This document shows, piece after piece, positions 50,936 to 59,607 of a stretch of DNA of 64,000 bases (position 1 is its first letter; each line of letters begins with the position of its first letter). Position numbers and translations under genes: made by a program. The notes beneath the pieces are model-generated. The model was given only the letters and a program-made list of their open reading frames with translations, made no database searches and was not told the origin of the DNA. This stretch comes from Streptomyces phaeolivaceus (GTDB lineage: Bacteria > Actinomycetota > Actinomycetes > Streptomycetales > Streptomycetaceae): contig NZ_CP045096.1 of the NCBI RefSeq assembly GCF_009184865.1, forward strand, positions 9,362,001 to 9,426,000, given 5' to 3'.

Positions 50936-53260
50936 CTACGGCAGTCCCCAGGCGGCGCCCGGTTCGCTGACGGCGACGGGGGCGATGACGAGGTCGGGCC
51001 GGGCACCGGAGTGGACGAGCACCTCACGGCCCTTGGGGAGGTCGATGGAGAGGGTGCCGTCGCCCAGGTCGTGGGTGCGGGCCGGGGTGCCGTCGTCGAG
51101 GAGCACGGTGAGCCGGCCGGAGAGCCCGTGCCCGAGCCTCAGCGGCTCACCCGCCAGGCTTCTGATCCGGATGAACCGGGTGGCCCCGCCCTCGCGGACG
51201 GCGCTGACCAGGAAGGCGCCCTGGGTGCGGAAGTCGTGCAGGGTGACGTCCGCCCAAGCGGTCGGGACGGCCGGGAAGACCCGGATCACCCCGCCCCAGC
51301 TCTGGCAGAACATGTCGTGCAGCGACTGCGAGGCCGACAGCGGTGTCTCGATGACCGGACCGGCCTCGGTGTAATGGGTGTTGGCCTGGCAGGGGTAACG
51401 GGTGCTGGGGTCGAAGAACTTGCGCAGACAGCCGATCGCGGTGTCACCGTCACCGGTCATCGCGTACATCGACGCGGCGCCCGTGTAGCTGTAGCCCCGG
51501 TGCGCGCTCGGGAGCGCGTGCCAGCGGACGACCGACTTCGTGATCAGCTCGCGGTTCTCCGGCTGTTCCCAGTTGACGAGATACAGCGGATAGATCATCA
51601 GCAGATGCGAGTAGTGCCGGTGGGACTGCGCGTACGGGGTGTCGGCGCCGATCATGTAGCCGGTGTCGTCCACCGGGTACGGGGTGAGCCGGGCCAGTAC
51701 CTCCTGCCAGCGCGGGATCAACTCGTCGTCCACACCGAGCAGTTCGGCCGACTCGATGAGGGTCTGGCAGCCCCAGCGGATGAGGGCGAGGTCGTAGTTG
51801 GTGTCCTGCGGGGGCACGACCGGGTACTCGGGGGAGAGCGTGCTCGGCAGATGCAGCTTGCCGTCGCCGCCCGGGGTGAGGAAGCGCAGGTAGTAGTTGA
51901 TCGCCCGGCGCAGCACGGGGAAGACCGTGTCGCGCAGCAGGGGCTTGTCCATGGAGTGCCGGTAGGTCAGCCAGACGTTGTGCAGGGCCCAGGTGAGGTT
52001 GCCGACCTCGGTGGCCTGGCCCGGCCGGCCCACGCCCCGGTTGGCGAACATGTCGGAGCTGCGGCCGACCCCGGAGCTGTCCGTACGGTAGGCGGCGGGC
52101 ACATTGGCGATCAGCTGCTCCTGGCTCTGCCGCACGGTGGTGGCGAGCGAGTCCAGCTCCAGGTGGTTGGAGCCGTGGACGAGCCAGTACTCCAGCTGGA
52201 TGTTGAGGTTCCACCAGACGGCGGGCCAGGGCGTCGGCTCCAGCCAGGGCCCGCAGGTGGCCATCACGGGGCCGCCCGCGCGGGTGGCGGAGGCGACCTT
52301 GTAGAGCTGGATCCAGTGGAAGCTCTGCAGCCGCTCGTCGGGGAACGACACGAAGCTCTTCGGGTAGAAGGCGTGCCACCAGCGGCGATGCCGTCGGCGG
52401 AGCGCGTCGTACGACCCGGCGCGCCGGAGACGGCGTAGCGAGTCGGCCTCGGCGGCGGTGGTCGAGGGCGCGCTGTGCCCCACGCTGAGCAGCAGCTCGC
52501 CGCTGTCGCCCTTGCCCTCGCCCTCTCCGGCGCGGCGGTAGGCGGTGGCGGTCTGGCCGCCGATGAGGGGCTGGAGCACCTGTTCGGTGCCGTCGGCGGT
52601 GGTCCGGGTCGTCCGGGGCGGATGGGGGGTGTATCCGGCGGGCGGGGCCTCGCTGATCTTCCGGGGACTGATGGCCTCCTCGGGGTGGAAGGTCCACACG
52701 ATCCGTTCGCCGCCGTCGGCCGTCACCCGGGCGGCCAGGACCTCGTCGTGGATCAGGGCGGAGAGGGTGAGGGTGCCGGCGGTGGTGGTGACGGTGCCGG
52801 TGAGTTCGGCGTTCCACAGGCTCAGCCGCCAGTCGACGGCGGTGATGGTGCCGACCGGGTCGAGCGTGAGATGCCCGACCGGCAGCCGGCAGGTGCCCCA
52901 GCCGCTGCCGAACTCGGGCCGGTGGTCCTGGACACGTCCGTGCTGGACGGTGAAGCGGATCCGGTTGGCGCCCGGCTCCTGGTACACCATGCTGCCGAGC
53001 AGCCCGTCACCGAGGAACGGGCCCTCGTACCAGCGGGTCGGCAGCCGGCTCCAGCGCAGATCCTGGCCGCGCAGGAACCGCTCCCAGGAGCGGGCCGTGG
53101 TCATGGTGTCGCGGAGTCTCCAGGGGCATCTGCCGCCGGAGGCCGCCGCGTCGGCGTGGGCCGTCCCGGGGACGGCCGCCGCTGCCGCTCCGCCCAGCGC
53201 GGTACCCAGCACTGTGCGGCGGGGCAGGGGTAAGTGCCTCCCCGACTGCGAGGTCATCAT
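50936..53260 (-). CDS. Glycoside hydrolase, GH95-like, TAT-exported
   Basis: 774 residues. PRRTVLGTALGGAAAAAVPG is a twin-arginine signal. WYEGPFLGDGLLGSMVYQ (GNGRLGAM-like entry loop), RTTRTTADGTEQVLQ, QLYKVASAT, PWPAVWWNLNIQLEYWLVHG and SDMFANRGVG, then QSHRHYSHLLMIYPLYL fit the GH95 alpha-L-fucosidase/galactosidase superfamily. ATG at 53257 has better spacing from GGAGGACG than the ATG at 53260. GH97 follows after 36 bases, so both act outside the cell on a shared polysaccharide, probably galactose- or fucose-containing (inference). Confidence 0.78.
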   Translation of the reverse strand: MMTSQSGRHLPLPRRTVLGTALGGAAAAAVPGTAHADAAASGGRCPWRLRDTMTTARSWERFLRGQDLRWSRLPTRWYEGPFLGDGLLGSMVYQEPGANRIRFTVQHGRVQDHRPEFGSGWGTCRLPVGHLTLDPVGTITAVDWRLSLWNAELTGTVTTTAGTLTLSALIHDEVLAARVTADGGERIVWTFHPEEAISPRKISEAPPAGYTPHPPRTTRTTADGTEQVLQPLIGGQTATAYRRAGEGEGKGDSGELLLSVGHSAPSTTAAEADSLRRLRRAGSYDALRRRHRRWWHAFYPKSFVSFPDERLQSFHWIQLYKVASATRAGGPVMATCGPWLEPTPWPAVWWNLNIQLEYWLVHGSNHLELDSLATTVRQSQEQLIANVPAAYRTDSSGVGRSSDMFANRGVGRPGQATEVGNLTWALHNVWLTYRHSMDKPLLRDTVFPVLRRAINYYLRFLTPGGDGKLHLPSTLSPEYPVVPPQDTNYDLALIRWGCQTLIESAELLGVDDELIPRWQEVLARLTPYPVDDTGYMIGADTPYAQSHRHYSHLLMIYPLYLVNWEQPENRELITKSVVRWHALPSAHRGYSYTGAASMYAMTGDGDTAIGCLRKFFDPSTRYPCQANTHYTEAGPVIETPLSASQSLHDMFCQSWGGVIRVFPAVPTAWADVTLHDFRTQGAFLVSAVREGGATRFIRIRSLAGEPLRLGHGLSGRLTVLLDDGTPARTHDLGDGTLSIDLPKGREVLVHSGARPDLVIAPVAVSEPGAAWGLP

Positions 53261-53281
53261 CGTCCTCCAGACCTGAGGGTC

Positions 53282-53299
53282 ATCGATAGCGGTATCGAT
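53282..53299. promoter_or_regulatory. ATCGATA-GCGG-TATCGAT inverted repeat
   Basis: Perfect seven-base arms separated by four bases, 22 bases upstream of the GH95-like start, with a related half-site TGTATCGG at 53308-53315. Its form suits a LacI- or GntR-type operator for the carbohydrate operon. Confidence 0.65.
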
Positions 53300-53488
53300 A
53301 CATCGGGTGTATCGGCGAACCTAGGCAGGGCTCGTGTGCCTGTCAATGGTGAGGGCGGTGGCGAGATCCGGCCCAATGAGGGCCTGAATTAGGCTATGGG
53401 GGAGCGGAATTGGCCTCCATGCTCACTTTGGCAACATGGTCCAGACGTTTTCACCCATCCGATGTTTCCTGTCAGGGAGGACATTCCG

Positions 53489-54160
53489 ATGAAGAGACGC
53501 ACGGTCCTACAGGCCGGAGCGGGCCTCCTGGTCGGCGGCACGGTCGCCGCCGCCCCAGCCGCCGCCGCTGCCCCCGCCGCCGATCCGACCGACGGCTGGA
53601 CGCGGACCTCGTTCACCTACAGCTGGCAGAAGCCCTGGAACCTCGACCTCGGCGACCGGCACGGCGACAGCGGAGGCGTCCATCGCATGTGGGTGTACTC
53701 CAGCGACGAGCCGTTCGAGGAGGGCAGCACCACCGACCCGCGCACCGAGATGCGCTGGAAGAACGACTACAGCACCGGCGGTCACATGTGGGACGCCGAC
53801 GTCTACCTCCCGGCCGGCACCGACGGCGCGTCCTTCGTCCAGACCCTCCGCACCCGGCGCCCCTCCGGCACCCCGGCCACCGACATCATGCTCAACGTGT
53901 ACAACGCGGGCGGCGGCACCGTACGCCGCTACGACGGCACGGTCCTCAAGAGCGACGCCTACGACACCTGGTTCAACGTGAAGATCGCCCACCAGGCGAG
54001 CAGCGGGACCGGCACCATCAAGGTCTACCTCGACGACTCCCTCGTCCTCACCGTCGCCGACCGGGGCCCCGCCACCCGCTACTTCAAGAACGGCGTCTAC
54101 CACCACGGCTCCGGCCGCGCCGAGGCCCGCTTCCGCAACATCGCCTACTGGACGCGCTGA
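53489..54160 (+). CDS. Secreted polysaccharide-lyase-like protein
   Basis: 223 residues. MKRRTVLQAGAGLLVGGTVA is a TAT-like signal with Ala-rich cleavage region. WTRTSFTYSWQKPWNLDLGD, TDPRTEMRWKNDY, GGHMWDADVYLPAGTDG, SFVQTLR and TWFNVKIAHQASSGTGTIKVYLDD describe a jelly-roll of the alginate-lyase/glucuronan-lyase kind; the Arg-Thr-Glu and Gln residues sit where the catalytic cleft would be. Family number is uncertain. ATG at 53489 follows GGGAGG. Stands divergent from the GH95-like operon. Confidence 0.7.
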   Translation: MKRRTVLQAGAGLLVGGTVAAAPAAAAAPAADPTDGWTRTSFTYSWQKPWNLDLGDRHGDSGGVHRMWVYSSDEPFEEGSTTDPRTEMRWKNDYSTGGHMWDADVYLPAGTDGASFVQTLRTRRPSGTPATDIMLNVYNAGGGTVRRYDGTVLKSDAYDTWFNVKIAHQASSGTGTIKVYLDDSLVLTVADRGPATRYFKNGVYHHGSGRAEARFRNIAYWTR

Positions 54161-54299
54161 CCTCGCCCGACGCCGGGACCCAGGGCCACGGGAGGTGAAC
54201 CCGGGCACGGACACGCAGGTCACCGCCCAGTAGAGTGCGCCTCTGTCGCCCCCGAGAGCCGCCCGGGGCACCGCCCCCGAACCACCGAGGTACCGCGCA

Positions 54300-55607
54300 G
54301 TGACCCCCGCACCACCAGGACCGCCGTACGCCGTCACCGTCGTCGGGCTCGGCGCCGACGGCTGGCGAGGCGTCCCCGACGCCTCCCGCGCGGTCCTGCG
54401 CGACGCCGAGGTCCTCATCGGCGGTCCCCGGCAGCTCGACCTGCTGCCCCCGGAGTGCACGGGCGAGCGGATCACCTGGCCCTCGCCCCTGCGCCCCGCC
54501 GTCCCCGCCCTCCTCGCCGCGCACACCGGCCGCCGCATCGCCGTCCTGGCCAGCGGCGACCCCATGTTCTACGGCATCGGCCGCGCCCTCGCCGAGGAGG
54601 CCGGCGACCGGCTGCGCGTCCTGCCGCACCCCTCCTCCGTCTCCTACGCCGCCGCCCGCCTCGGCTGGCCGCTGGAGGACACCGAGGTCGTCACCCTCGT
54701 CGGCAGACCCACCGCCCGCCTCGCCGCCGCCCTGCACGAAGGCCGACGGCTCCTCGTCCTCGGCGCGGACGCCGGTACGCCCGCCGAGGTCGCCGCCCTG
54801 CTCCGGGACCGGGGCTTCGGACCGAGCCGACTGCGCGTCCTGGAACAGCTCGGCGGCGACCGCGAACGGACCACCGACCCGACCACCGCCGACGACTGGG
54901 CCGCGCGGACGGACCCGCCCGGCGACCCCCTCAACATCGTCGCCGTCGACTGCCGACGGGCCCCCGACACCCTGCGGCTCGGCGCCGTCCCCGGCCTGCC
55001 CGACGAGGCGTACGAACACGACGGACAGCTCACCAAGCGGTACGTCCGCGCCGCCACCCTGGCCGCGCTCGCCCCCGCCCCCGGCGAACTGCTGTGGGAC
55101 ATCGGCGGCGGCTCGGGCTCGATCGCCGTCGAATGGATGCGCACCCACCCCTCCTGCCGGGCGATCACCGTCGAACGCGACCCCGTGCGCGCCGCACGCA
55201 TCACCCGCAACGCCGACCGGCTCGGCGTCCCCGGCCTACGGGTCGTCACCGGGGCCGCGCCCGCAGCCCTGGCCGAGCTCACCGAACCGCCGCCGCCGGA
55301 CGCCGTGTTCATCGGCGGCGGCCTCACCGTGCCGGGCCTGCTCGACAGTTGCTGGCATGCGCTACCGGTCGGCGGCCGGCTGGTCGCCAACACCGTGACA
55401 CTGGAGTCCGAGGCGGTGCTCGCCGACGCCCACCGCCGCCACGGCGGCGAACTGATCCGGCTCGCGGTCGCGCGGGCCGTGCCCGTGGGCGGCTTCACCG
55501 GGTGGCGACAGGCGATGCCGGTGACCCAGTGGGCCGTACGGAAAACCACCGGCGACACCTTCCATGTCGGCGACCCCTTCGACACCGCTTCGGGAGCAGA
55601 GAAATGA
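54300..55607 (+). CDS. cobL: Precorrin-6Y C5,15-methyltransferase (CbiE-CbiT fusion)
   Basis: 435 residues. CbiE half: TVVGLGADGWRGVPDASRAVL, LASGDPMFYGIG and SVSYAAARLGWPLEDTEVV. CbiT half from about 250: KRYVRAATLAALAPAPGELL, LWDIGGGSGSIAVEWMRTHP (SAM site), IFIGGGLT-like VFIGGGLTVPGLLDSC. It methylates C5 and C15 of precorrin-6B and removes the C12 acetate carboxyl. GTG at 54300. Its stop overlaps the cobM ATG. Confidence 0.94.
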   Translation: MTPAPPGPPYAVTVVGLGADGWRGVPDASRAVLRDAEVLIGGPRQLDLLPPECTGERITWPSPLRPAVPALLAAHTGRRIAVLASGDPMFYGIGRALAEEAGDRLRVLPHPSSVSYAAARLGWPLEDTEVVTLVGRPTARLAAALHEGRRLLVLGADAGTPAEVAALLRDRGFGPSRLRVLEQLGGDRERTTDPTTADDWAARTDPPGDPLNIVAVDCRRAPDTLRLGAVPGLPDEAYEHDGQLTKRYVRAATLAALAPAPGELLWDIGGGSGSIAVEWMRTHPSCRAITVERDPVRAARITRNADRLGVPGLRVVTGAAPAALAELTEPPPPDAVFIGGGLTVPGLLDSCWHALPVGGRLVANTVTLESEAVLADAHRRHGGELIRLAVARAVPVGGFTGWRQAMPVTQWAVRKTTGDTFHVGDPFDTASGAEK

Positions 55608-56353
55608 CCGTGTACTTCATCGGCGCCGGCCCCGGCGCCGCCGACCTGATCACGGTCCGTGGCGCCCGTACGCTCGCCGCCTGCCAGGTCTGCCTGTACG
55701 CCGGCAGCCTCGTCCCCCGCGAACTCCTCGCCGAATGCCCGCCGGACGCGCGGCTGGTGGACACCGCCCAGCTCGACCTGGACCGGATCACCGCCGAACT
55801 GGTCCGCGCGCACGAGGAGGGCCACGACGTGGCCCGGCTGCACTCCGGGGACCCGTCCGTGTTCAGCGCGGTCGCCGAGCAGATGCGGCGGCTGGACGCG
55901 GCGGGAGTGCCGTACGAGGTGGTGCCGGGGGTGCCCGCGTTCGCGGCGGCGGCTGCCGCGCTGAAGCGGGAGCTGACCGTGCCGACGGTCGGGCAGACCG
56001 TCATCCTCACACGCATCGCCCAGCAGGCCACGGCCATGCCGGACGGCGAGGATCTGGCCACGCTCGGCCGCAGCGGGGCGCTGATCGTGCTGCACCTCGC
56101 CGCGCGGTACGTCGACCGGGTCGTCGAGGAACTCCTCCCGCACTACGGCGCCGACTGCCCCGCCGCGGTCGTCGCGTACGCGTCCCGGCCCGAGGAGGCC
56201 ATCCTCCGGGGGACGTTGGACGAGATCGCCGGGCAGGTGAAGGCGGCGGGTGTGCTGCGCACGGCGGTCATCATGGTCGGCCGCACGCTCGGTGCGCGGC
56301 AGTTCCGGGACAGCCACCTGTACTCGCCTGAGCGGGAGCGGCATGGCTGCTGA
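55604..56353 (+). CDS. cobM: Precorrin-4 C11-methyltransferase
   Basis: 249 residues: YFIGAGPGAADLITVRGART (tetrapyrrole methylase entry), VCLYAGSLVPRELL, LHSGDPSVFSAVAEQMRRL, YEVVPGVPAFAAAAAALKREL and ILTRIAQQATAMP. Methylates C11 of precorrin-4 with SAM. ATG overlaps the cobL stop (ATGA). Followed by palindrome copy 3. Confidence 0.95.
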   Translation: MTVYFIGAGPGAADLITVRGARTLAACQVCLYAGSLVPRELLAECPPDARLVDTAQLDLDRITAELVRAHEEGHDVARLHSGDPSVFSAVAEQMRRLDAAGVPYEVVPGVPAFAAAAAALKRELTVPTVGQTVILTRIAQQATAMPDGEDLATLGRSGALIVLHLAARYVDRVVEELLPHYGADCPAAVVAYASRPEEAILRGTLDEIAGQVKAAGVLRTAVIMVGRTLGARQFRDSHLYSPERERHGC

Positions 56354-56359
56354 GTGGTG

Positions 56360-56510
56360 GGGTGCGTTGTCGGGTGCGGGTGCGTGGGGGCTTCTCGCGC
56401 GGTTCCCCGCGCCCCTGAAAGCAAAAAGCACGGGGCGCGGCCCCTGCTTTTTGAGGGGCGCGGGGAACCGCGCGACCAGCCCCCACGCACCCGCACCCGC
56501 ACCCGCACAA
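56360..56510. repeat. Long intergenic palindrome, copy 3
   Basis: Third full copy. Arms with GGTGCGTTGTCGGGTGCGGG and its complement, inner CGCGCGGTTCCCCGCGCCCC with its complement, and a central hairpin AAAAAGCA...TGCTTTTT around GGGGCGCGGCCCC. It begins directly after cobM and ends shortly before the cobalamin riboswitch, so it can serve as terminator of the biosynthetic operon. Confidence 0.85.
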
Positions 56511-56524
56511 CGAAACCGCATTTG

Positions 56525-56670
56525 TTAGGCTCCCCTTCGCTGCCCGTGGGAGAAGTCCGGTGAGAACCCGGCGCTGACCCGCAACGGTGTGTGCGACGGC
56601 CGAGAACGACCCGTCGTGCGAGCCCGATCGCCCAGGGGTGGTGCGACCCGTTGAACGCTCGCCGTGGACT
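56525..56670 (+). promoter_or_regulatory. Cobalamin riboswitch
   Basis: The conserved aptamer core is present: GGGAGAAGTCCGGTGAGAAC, CCGGCGCTGACCCGCAACGG and, after a variable arm, AGCCCGATCGCCC. Its 5' side starts near TTAGGCTCCCC. The region from 56670 to the GTG at 56761 contains further pairing and AGGTGAAGGA, the probable ribosome-binding site, which the expression platform could hide. It precedes the btuCDF-like operon, so uptake of B12 is likely shut off when cobalamin is plentiful. Confidence 0.88.
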
Positions 56671-56760
56671 GCGAGAGGGGACCGCACGGCCGGCATGCCG
56701 TACGGGCCGCTCCTGACCGATGTCCGACCAGGCGGCCCCAGGTGAAGGACCGCCCCGACC

Positions 56761-57810
56761 GTGCGCCGCAGCCCCAGCCGCATACCCCTGCCCCCACTCG
56801 TCCTCGGCCTCACCCTGCTCCTGCTGCTGTCGCTCGTCGGCGGCACCGGCCTGGGCGCCGCCGGGATCGCCTGGCCGGACGTCCTCGGCTTCCTGTGGGC
56901 CGGCCTCACCGGCGGCACCGTGCACGCCGCCGACGCCGCCTCGTACACCATCGTCTGGGAGATCCGGCTGCCCCGCGTCGTGCTCGGCGCGATCGTCGGC
57001 GCCGGGCTCGCGGCCGTCGGCGTGGCCGTCCAGGCGATCGTGCGGAACGCGCTCGGCGACCCCTTCGTCCTCGGTATCTCCTCGGGCGCCGCCGTGGGCG
57101 CGAACGCGGTCATCCTGCTCGGCGCGTTCGCCGGACTCGGCGTCTGGGCGCTGTCCGCGTCCGCGTTCCTCTCGGCCCTCGCCGCCATGGCCCTGGTGTA
57201 CGCCGTGGCCCGCTCACCCCACGGACTGTCCCCGCTGCGGCTGGTCCTCACCGGTACGGCACTGGCGTACGGCTTCGAGGCGGTCACCACGGTCATGGTG
57301 TTCGGCGCGGCCCGGGGCGAGGCGGCCCGGTCGGCGCTGATGTGGCTGCTCGGGAGCCTCGGCGGAGCCACCTGGGCGCAGGTACCGCTGGTCGCCGTGA
57401 CCGTCGTCGCGGGCTGGGCCTGGCTGCGGCGGCGGGCCGAGTCGCTCAACGCCCTCGCCATGGGCGACGAGACCTCGGCCGCGCTCGGCGTCCGACCGGA
57501 GCGCCTGCGCCGGGAGCTGTTCCTCGTCACCGCCGCCGTGACCGGGACGGTCGTCGCGGTCAGCGGGGCCATCGGGTTCGTCGGGCTGATGGTGCCGCAC
57601 GTCGTCCGGATGCTGGTCGGCGCCGACCACCGCCGGGTGCTCGCGGTCGCCCCGCTGGTCGGCGCCGTCCTGCTGGTCTGGGCGGACGTCCTGTCCCGGC
57701 TGCTGCTCGCCCCCGCCGAACTGCCCGTCGGAGTCATCACCGCCGTGGTGGGCGTGCCCGCCTTCCTCGTGCTGATGCGGCGCGGCGGCTACGCGTTCGG
57801 AGGCCGCTGA
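56761..57810 (+). CDS. btuC: FecCD/BtuC-type permease
   Basis: 349 residues with about ten helices: VLGLTLLLLLSLVGGTGLGA, EIRLPRVVLGAIVGAGLAAV, LGDPFVLGISSGAAVGANAV and GAIGFVGLMVPHVVRMLVGADHRR (ATPase dock). GTG start just after the riboswitch. With the two genes that follow it forms a vitamin B12 or corrinoid importer; the riboswitch supports this over a siderophore. Confidence 0.92.
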   Translation: MRRSPSRIPLPPLVLGLTLLLLLSLVGGTGLGAAGIAWPDVLGFLWAGLTGGTVHAADAASYTIVWEIRLPRVVLGAIVGAGLAAVGVAVQAIVRNALGDPFVLGISSGAAVGANAVILLGAFAGLGVWALSASAFLSALAAMALVYAVARSPHGLSPLRLVLTGTALAYGFEAVTTVMVFGAARGEAARSALMWLLGSLGGATWAQVPLVAVTVVAGWAWLRRRAESLNALAMGDETSAALGVRPERLRRELFLVTAAVTGTVVAVSGAIGFVGLMVPHVVRMLVGADHRRVLAVAPLVGAVLLVWADVLSRLLLAPAELPVGVITAVVGVPAFLVLMRRGGYAFGGR

Positions 57811-57812
57811 CC

Positions 57813-58583
57813 ATGCGACTCGACATCGACGCGGTGACGATCGAGACCGCCGGGGCCCGACTCGTCGACGACATCCGGCTCACCGCCGCCAGCGGGGCGT
57901 TCGTCGGGCTCGTCGGCCCCAACGGCAGCGGCAAGTCGACCCTGCTGCGCTGTGTGTACCGGGCGCTGCGCCCGGCCGCCGGCACCGTGCGGCTGGACGG
58001 GGAGGACGCGCACGCCATGCCGTCCCGGGCCGCCGCCCGGCTGCTGGCCGCGCTGCCGCAGGAGTCGTCCGCCGAGTTCGACTTCACCGTCGCCGAGGTG
58101 GTCGCCATGGGACGGCTGCCGCACCGGGAGCGTACGGCCGCCTCCGACGCGGAGATCTGCGCGCGGGCCATGGCCCGCACCGGCGTGGAGCATCTCGCCG
58201 ACCGGGGGTTCCTGGCGCTGTCCGGCGGCGAGAAGCAGCGCGTCCTGCTCGCCCGCGCCCTCGCCCAGCAGCCGAAGGTGCTCGTCCTCGACGAACCCAC
58301 CAACCACCTCGACATCGCCCACCAGTTGGATGTGCTGTCCCTGGTCCGCGACAGCGGGGTGACGGTGCTGGCCGCCCTGCACGACCTCAACCTCGCCGCC
58401 GCGCACTGCGACGTCCTGTACGTGATCGCGGGCGGCCGGATCGTCGCCTCGGGCCCGCCCCACGACGTCCTCCACCCCGATCTGCTGGCCGAGGTGTTCG
58501 GGGTCCGCGCCCATCCCGTACGGCACCCGGAGACCGGCGCCGTCCAACTCCTGTTCGACCTGCTCCCGCCCACCACCCTCTGA
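57813..58583 (+). CDS. btuD: BtuD-type ABC ATPase
   Basis: 256 residues. Walker A GPNGSGKST, signature LSGGEKQRVLLARALAQQ, Walker B VLVLDEPTNHLD and switch His in ALHDLNLA. ATG two bases after the permease stop (CCATG). Similar throughout to the ATPase at 48.1 kb, but with the usual DEPTNHLD. Confidence 0.94.
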   Translation: MRLDIDAVTIETAGARLVDDIRLTAASGAFVGLVGPNGSGKSTLLRCVYRALRPAAGTVRLDGEDAHAMPSRAAARLLAALPQESSAEFDFTVAEVVAMGRLPHRERTAASDAEICARAMARTGVEHLADRGFLALSGGEKQRVLLARALAQQPKVLVLDEPTNHLDIAHQLDVLSLVRDSGVTVLAALHDLNLAAAHCDVLYVIAGGRIVASGPPHDVLHPDLLAEVFGVRAHPVRHPETGAVQLLFDLLPPTTL

Positions 58584-58591
58584 AGGACCCC

Positions 58592-59605
58592 ATGCGCAAG
58601 CTGCTCGCCGCCGCCCTCTGCCTCGCCGCGACCGTCACCGCCACCGGATGCGGCGCGAACGTCGAATCGGCGAAGGACGCCAAGTCCACGTCCGGCTCCG
58701 CCGAGAAGGCGGTCACCCTCACCAACTGCGGTCAGAAGATCACCTTCGACAAGGCCCCCGAACGCGTCGTCACCAACGACGTCGGCATCACCGAGCTGAT
58801 GTTTGCGCTCGGCCTGGAGGACCGTATGGCCGGGTTCGCCATGCCCGACGACAAGGGCGATCTGAGCGGGGTGCCCTGGAAGGACGGCTACGACAAGGTC
58901 AAGTGGCTGTCCAAGGACCAGCTCACCAAGGAGAACGTCCTCGACGCCAACGCCGACCTCGTCTTCGCCGGCTGGAACTACGGCTTCCGCGAGGACGCCG
59001 GCTTCACCCCCGACGCCCTGAAGAAGCTCGGCGTCCCCTCGTACATCCTCACCGAGTCCTGCCGCAACGGCCGTAGCGAGACCTCGCGCGGCATCATGCC
59101 GCCCCTGGACGCGCTGTACACCGACCTCACCAACCTCGGAAAGCTGTTCGGCGTCGAGAAGCGGGCGGCCACCCTGATCGCCGACTTCAGGAAGCAGATC
59201 GCCGACGTCAGGAGCGAGGCGCCCGCCAAGAGCCCCAGGGTCTTCCTCTACGACAGCGGCCAGGACCAGCCCTTCACCTCGGGTCGCTTCGCCGCGCCCG
59301 AGCAGATCATCACCGAGGCCGGTGGCGTCAACGTCATGCACGACGTCGAGGACTCCTGGACCACCGTCGGCTGGGAGAGCGTCGTCCAGCGGGACCCCGA
59401 TGTCATCGTGATCTGCGACTACGGGGACGTCACCGCCGAGCAGAAGAAGAAGTTCCTGCTCTCCTACGCCCCGCTGCGGGGCGTCTCCGCGATCAAGAAC
59501 AAGCGGATCTTCGTCCTCGACTACGTCGACCTGGTCGAGAGCCCCCGCAACCCCTCGGCCATCGCCCGCCTCGGCACCTACCTGAAGACCGTCTCGGAGA
59601 GCTAG
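58592..59605 (+). CDS. btuF: BtuF-type substrate-binding lipoprotein
   Basis: 337 residues. Signal with lipobox TVTATGC, so it is anchored by lipid at Cys20. TLTNCGQKITFDKAPERVVT, DVGITELMFALGLEDRM, ANADLVFAGWNYGF and DPDVIVICDYGDV are the two lobes of a type III binding protein. Third gene of the riboswitch-controlled operon. Ends two bases before the convergent cbiD stop. Confidence 0.92.
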   Translation: MRKLLAAALCLAATVTATGCGANVESAKDAKSTSGSAEKAVTLTNCGQKITFDKAPERVVTNDVGITELMFALGLEDRMAGFAMPDDKGDLSGVPWKDGYDKVKWLSKDQLTKENVLDANADLVFAGWNYGFREDAGFTPDALKKLGVPSYILTESCRNGRSETSRGIMPPLDALYTDLTNLGKLFGVEKRAATLIADFRKQIADVRSEAPAKSPRVFLYDSGQDQPFTSGRFAAPEQIITEAGGVNVMHDVEDSWTTVGWESVVQRDPDVIVICDYGDVTAEQKKKFLLSYAPLRGVSAIKNKRIFVLDYVDLVESPRNPSAIARLGTYLKTVSES

Positions 59606-59607
59606 GT

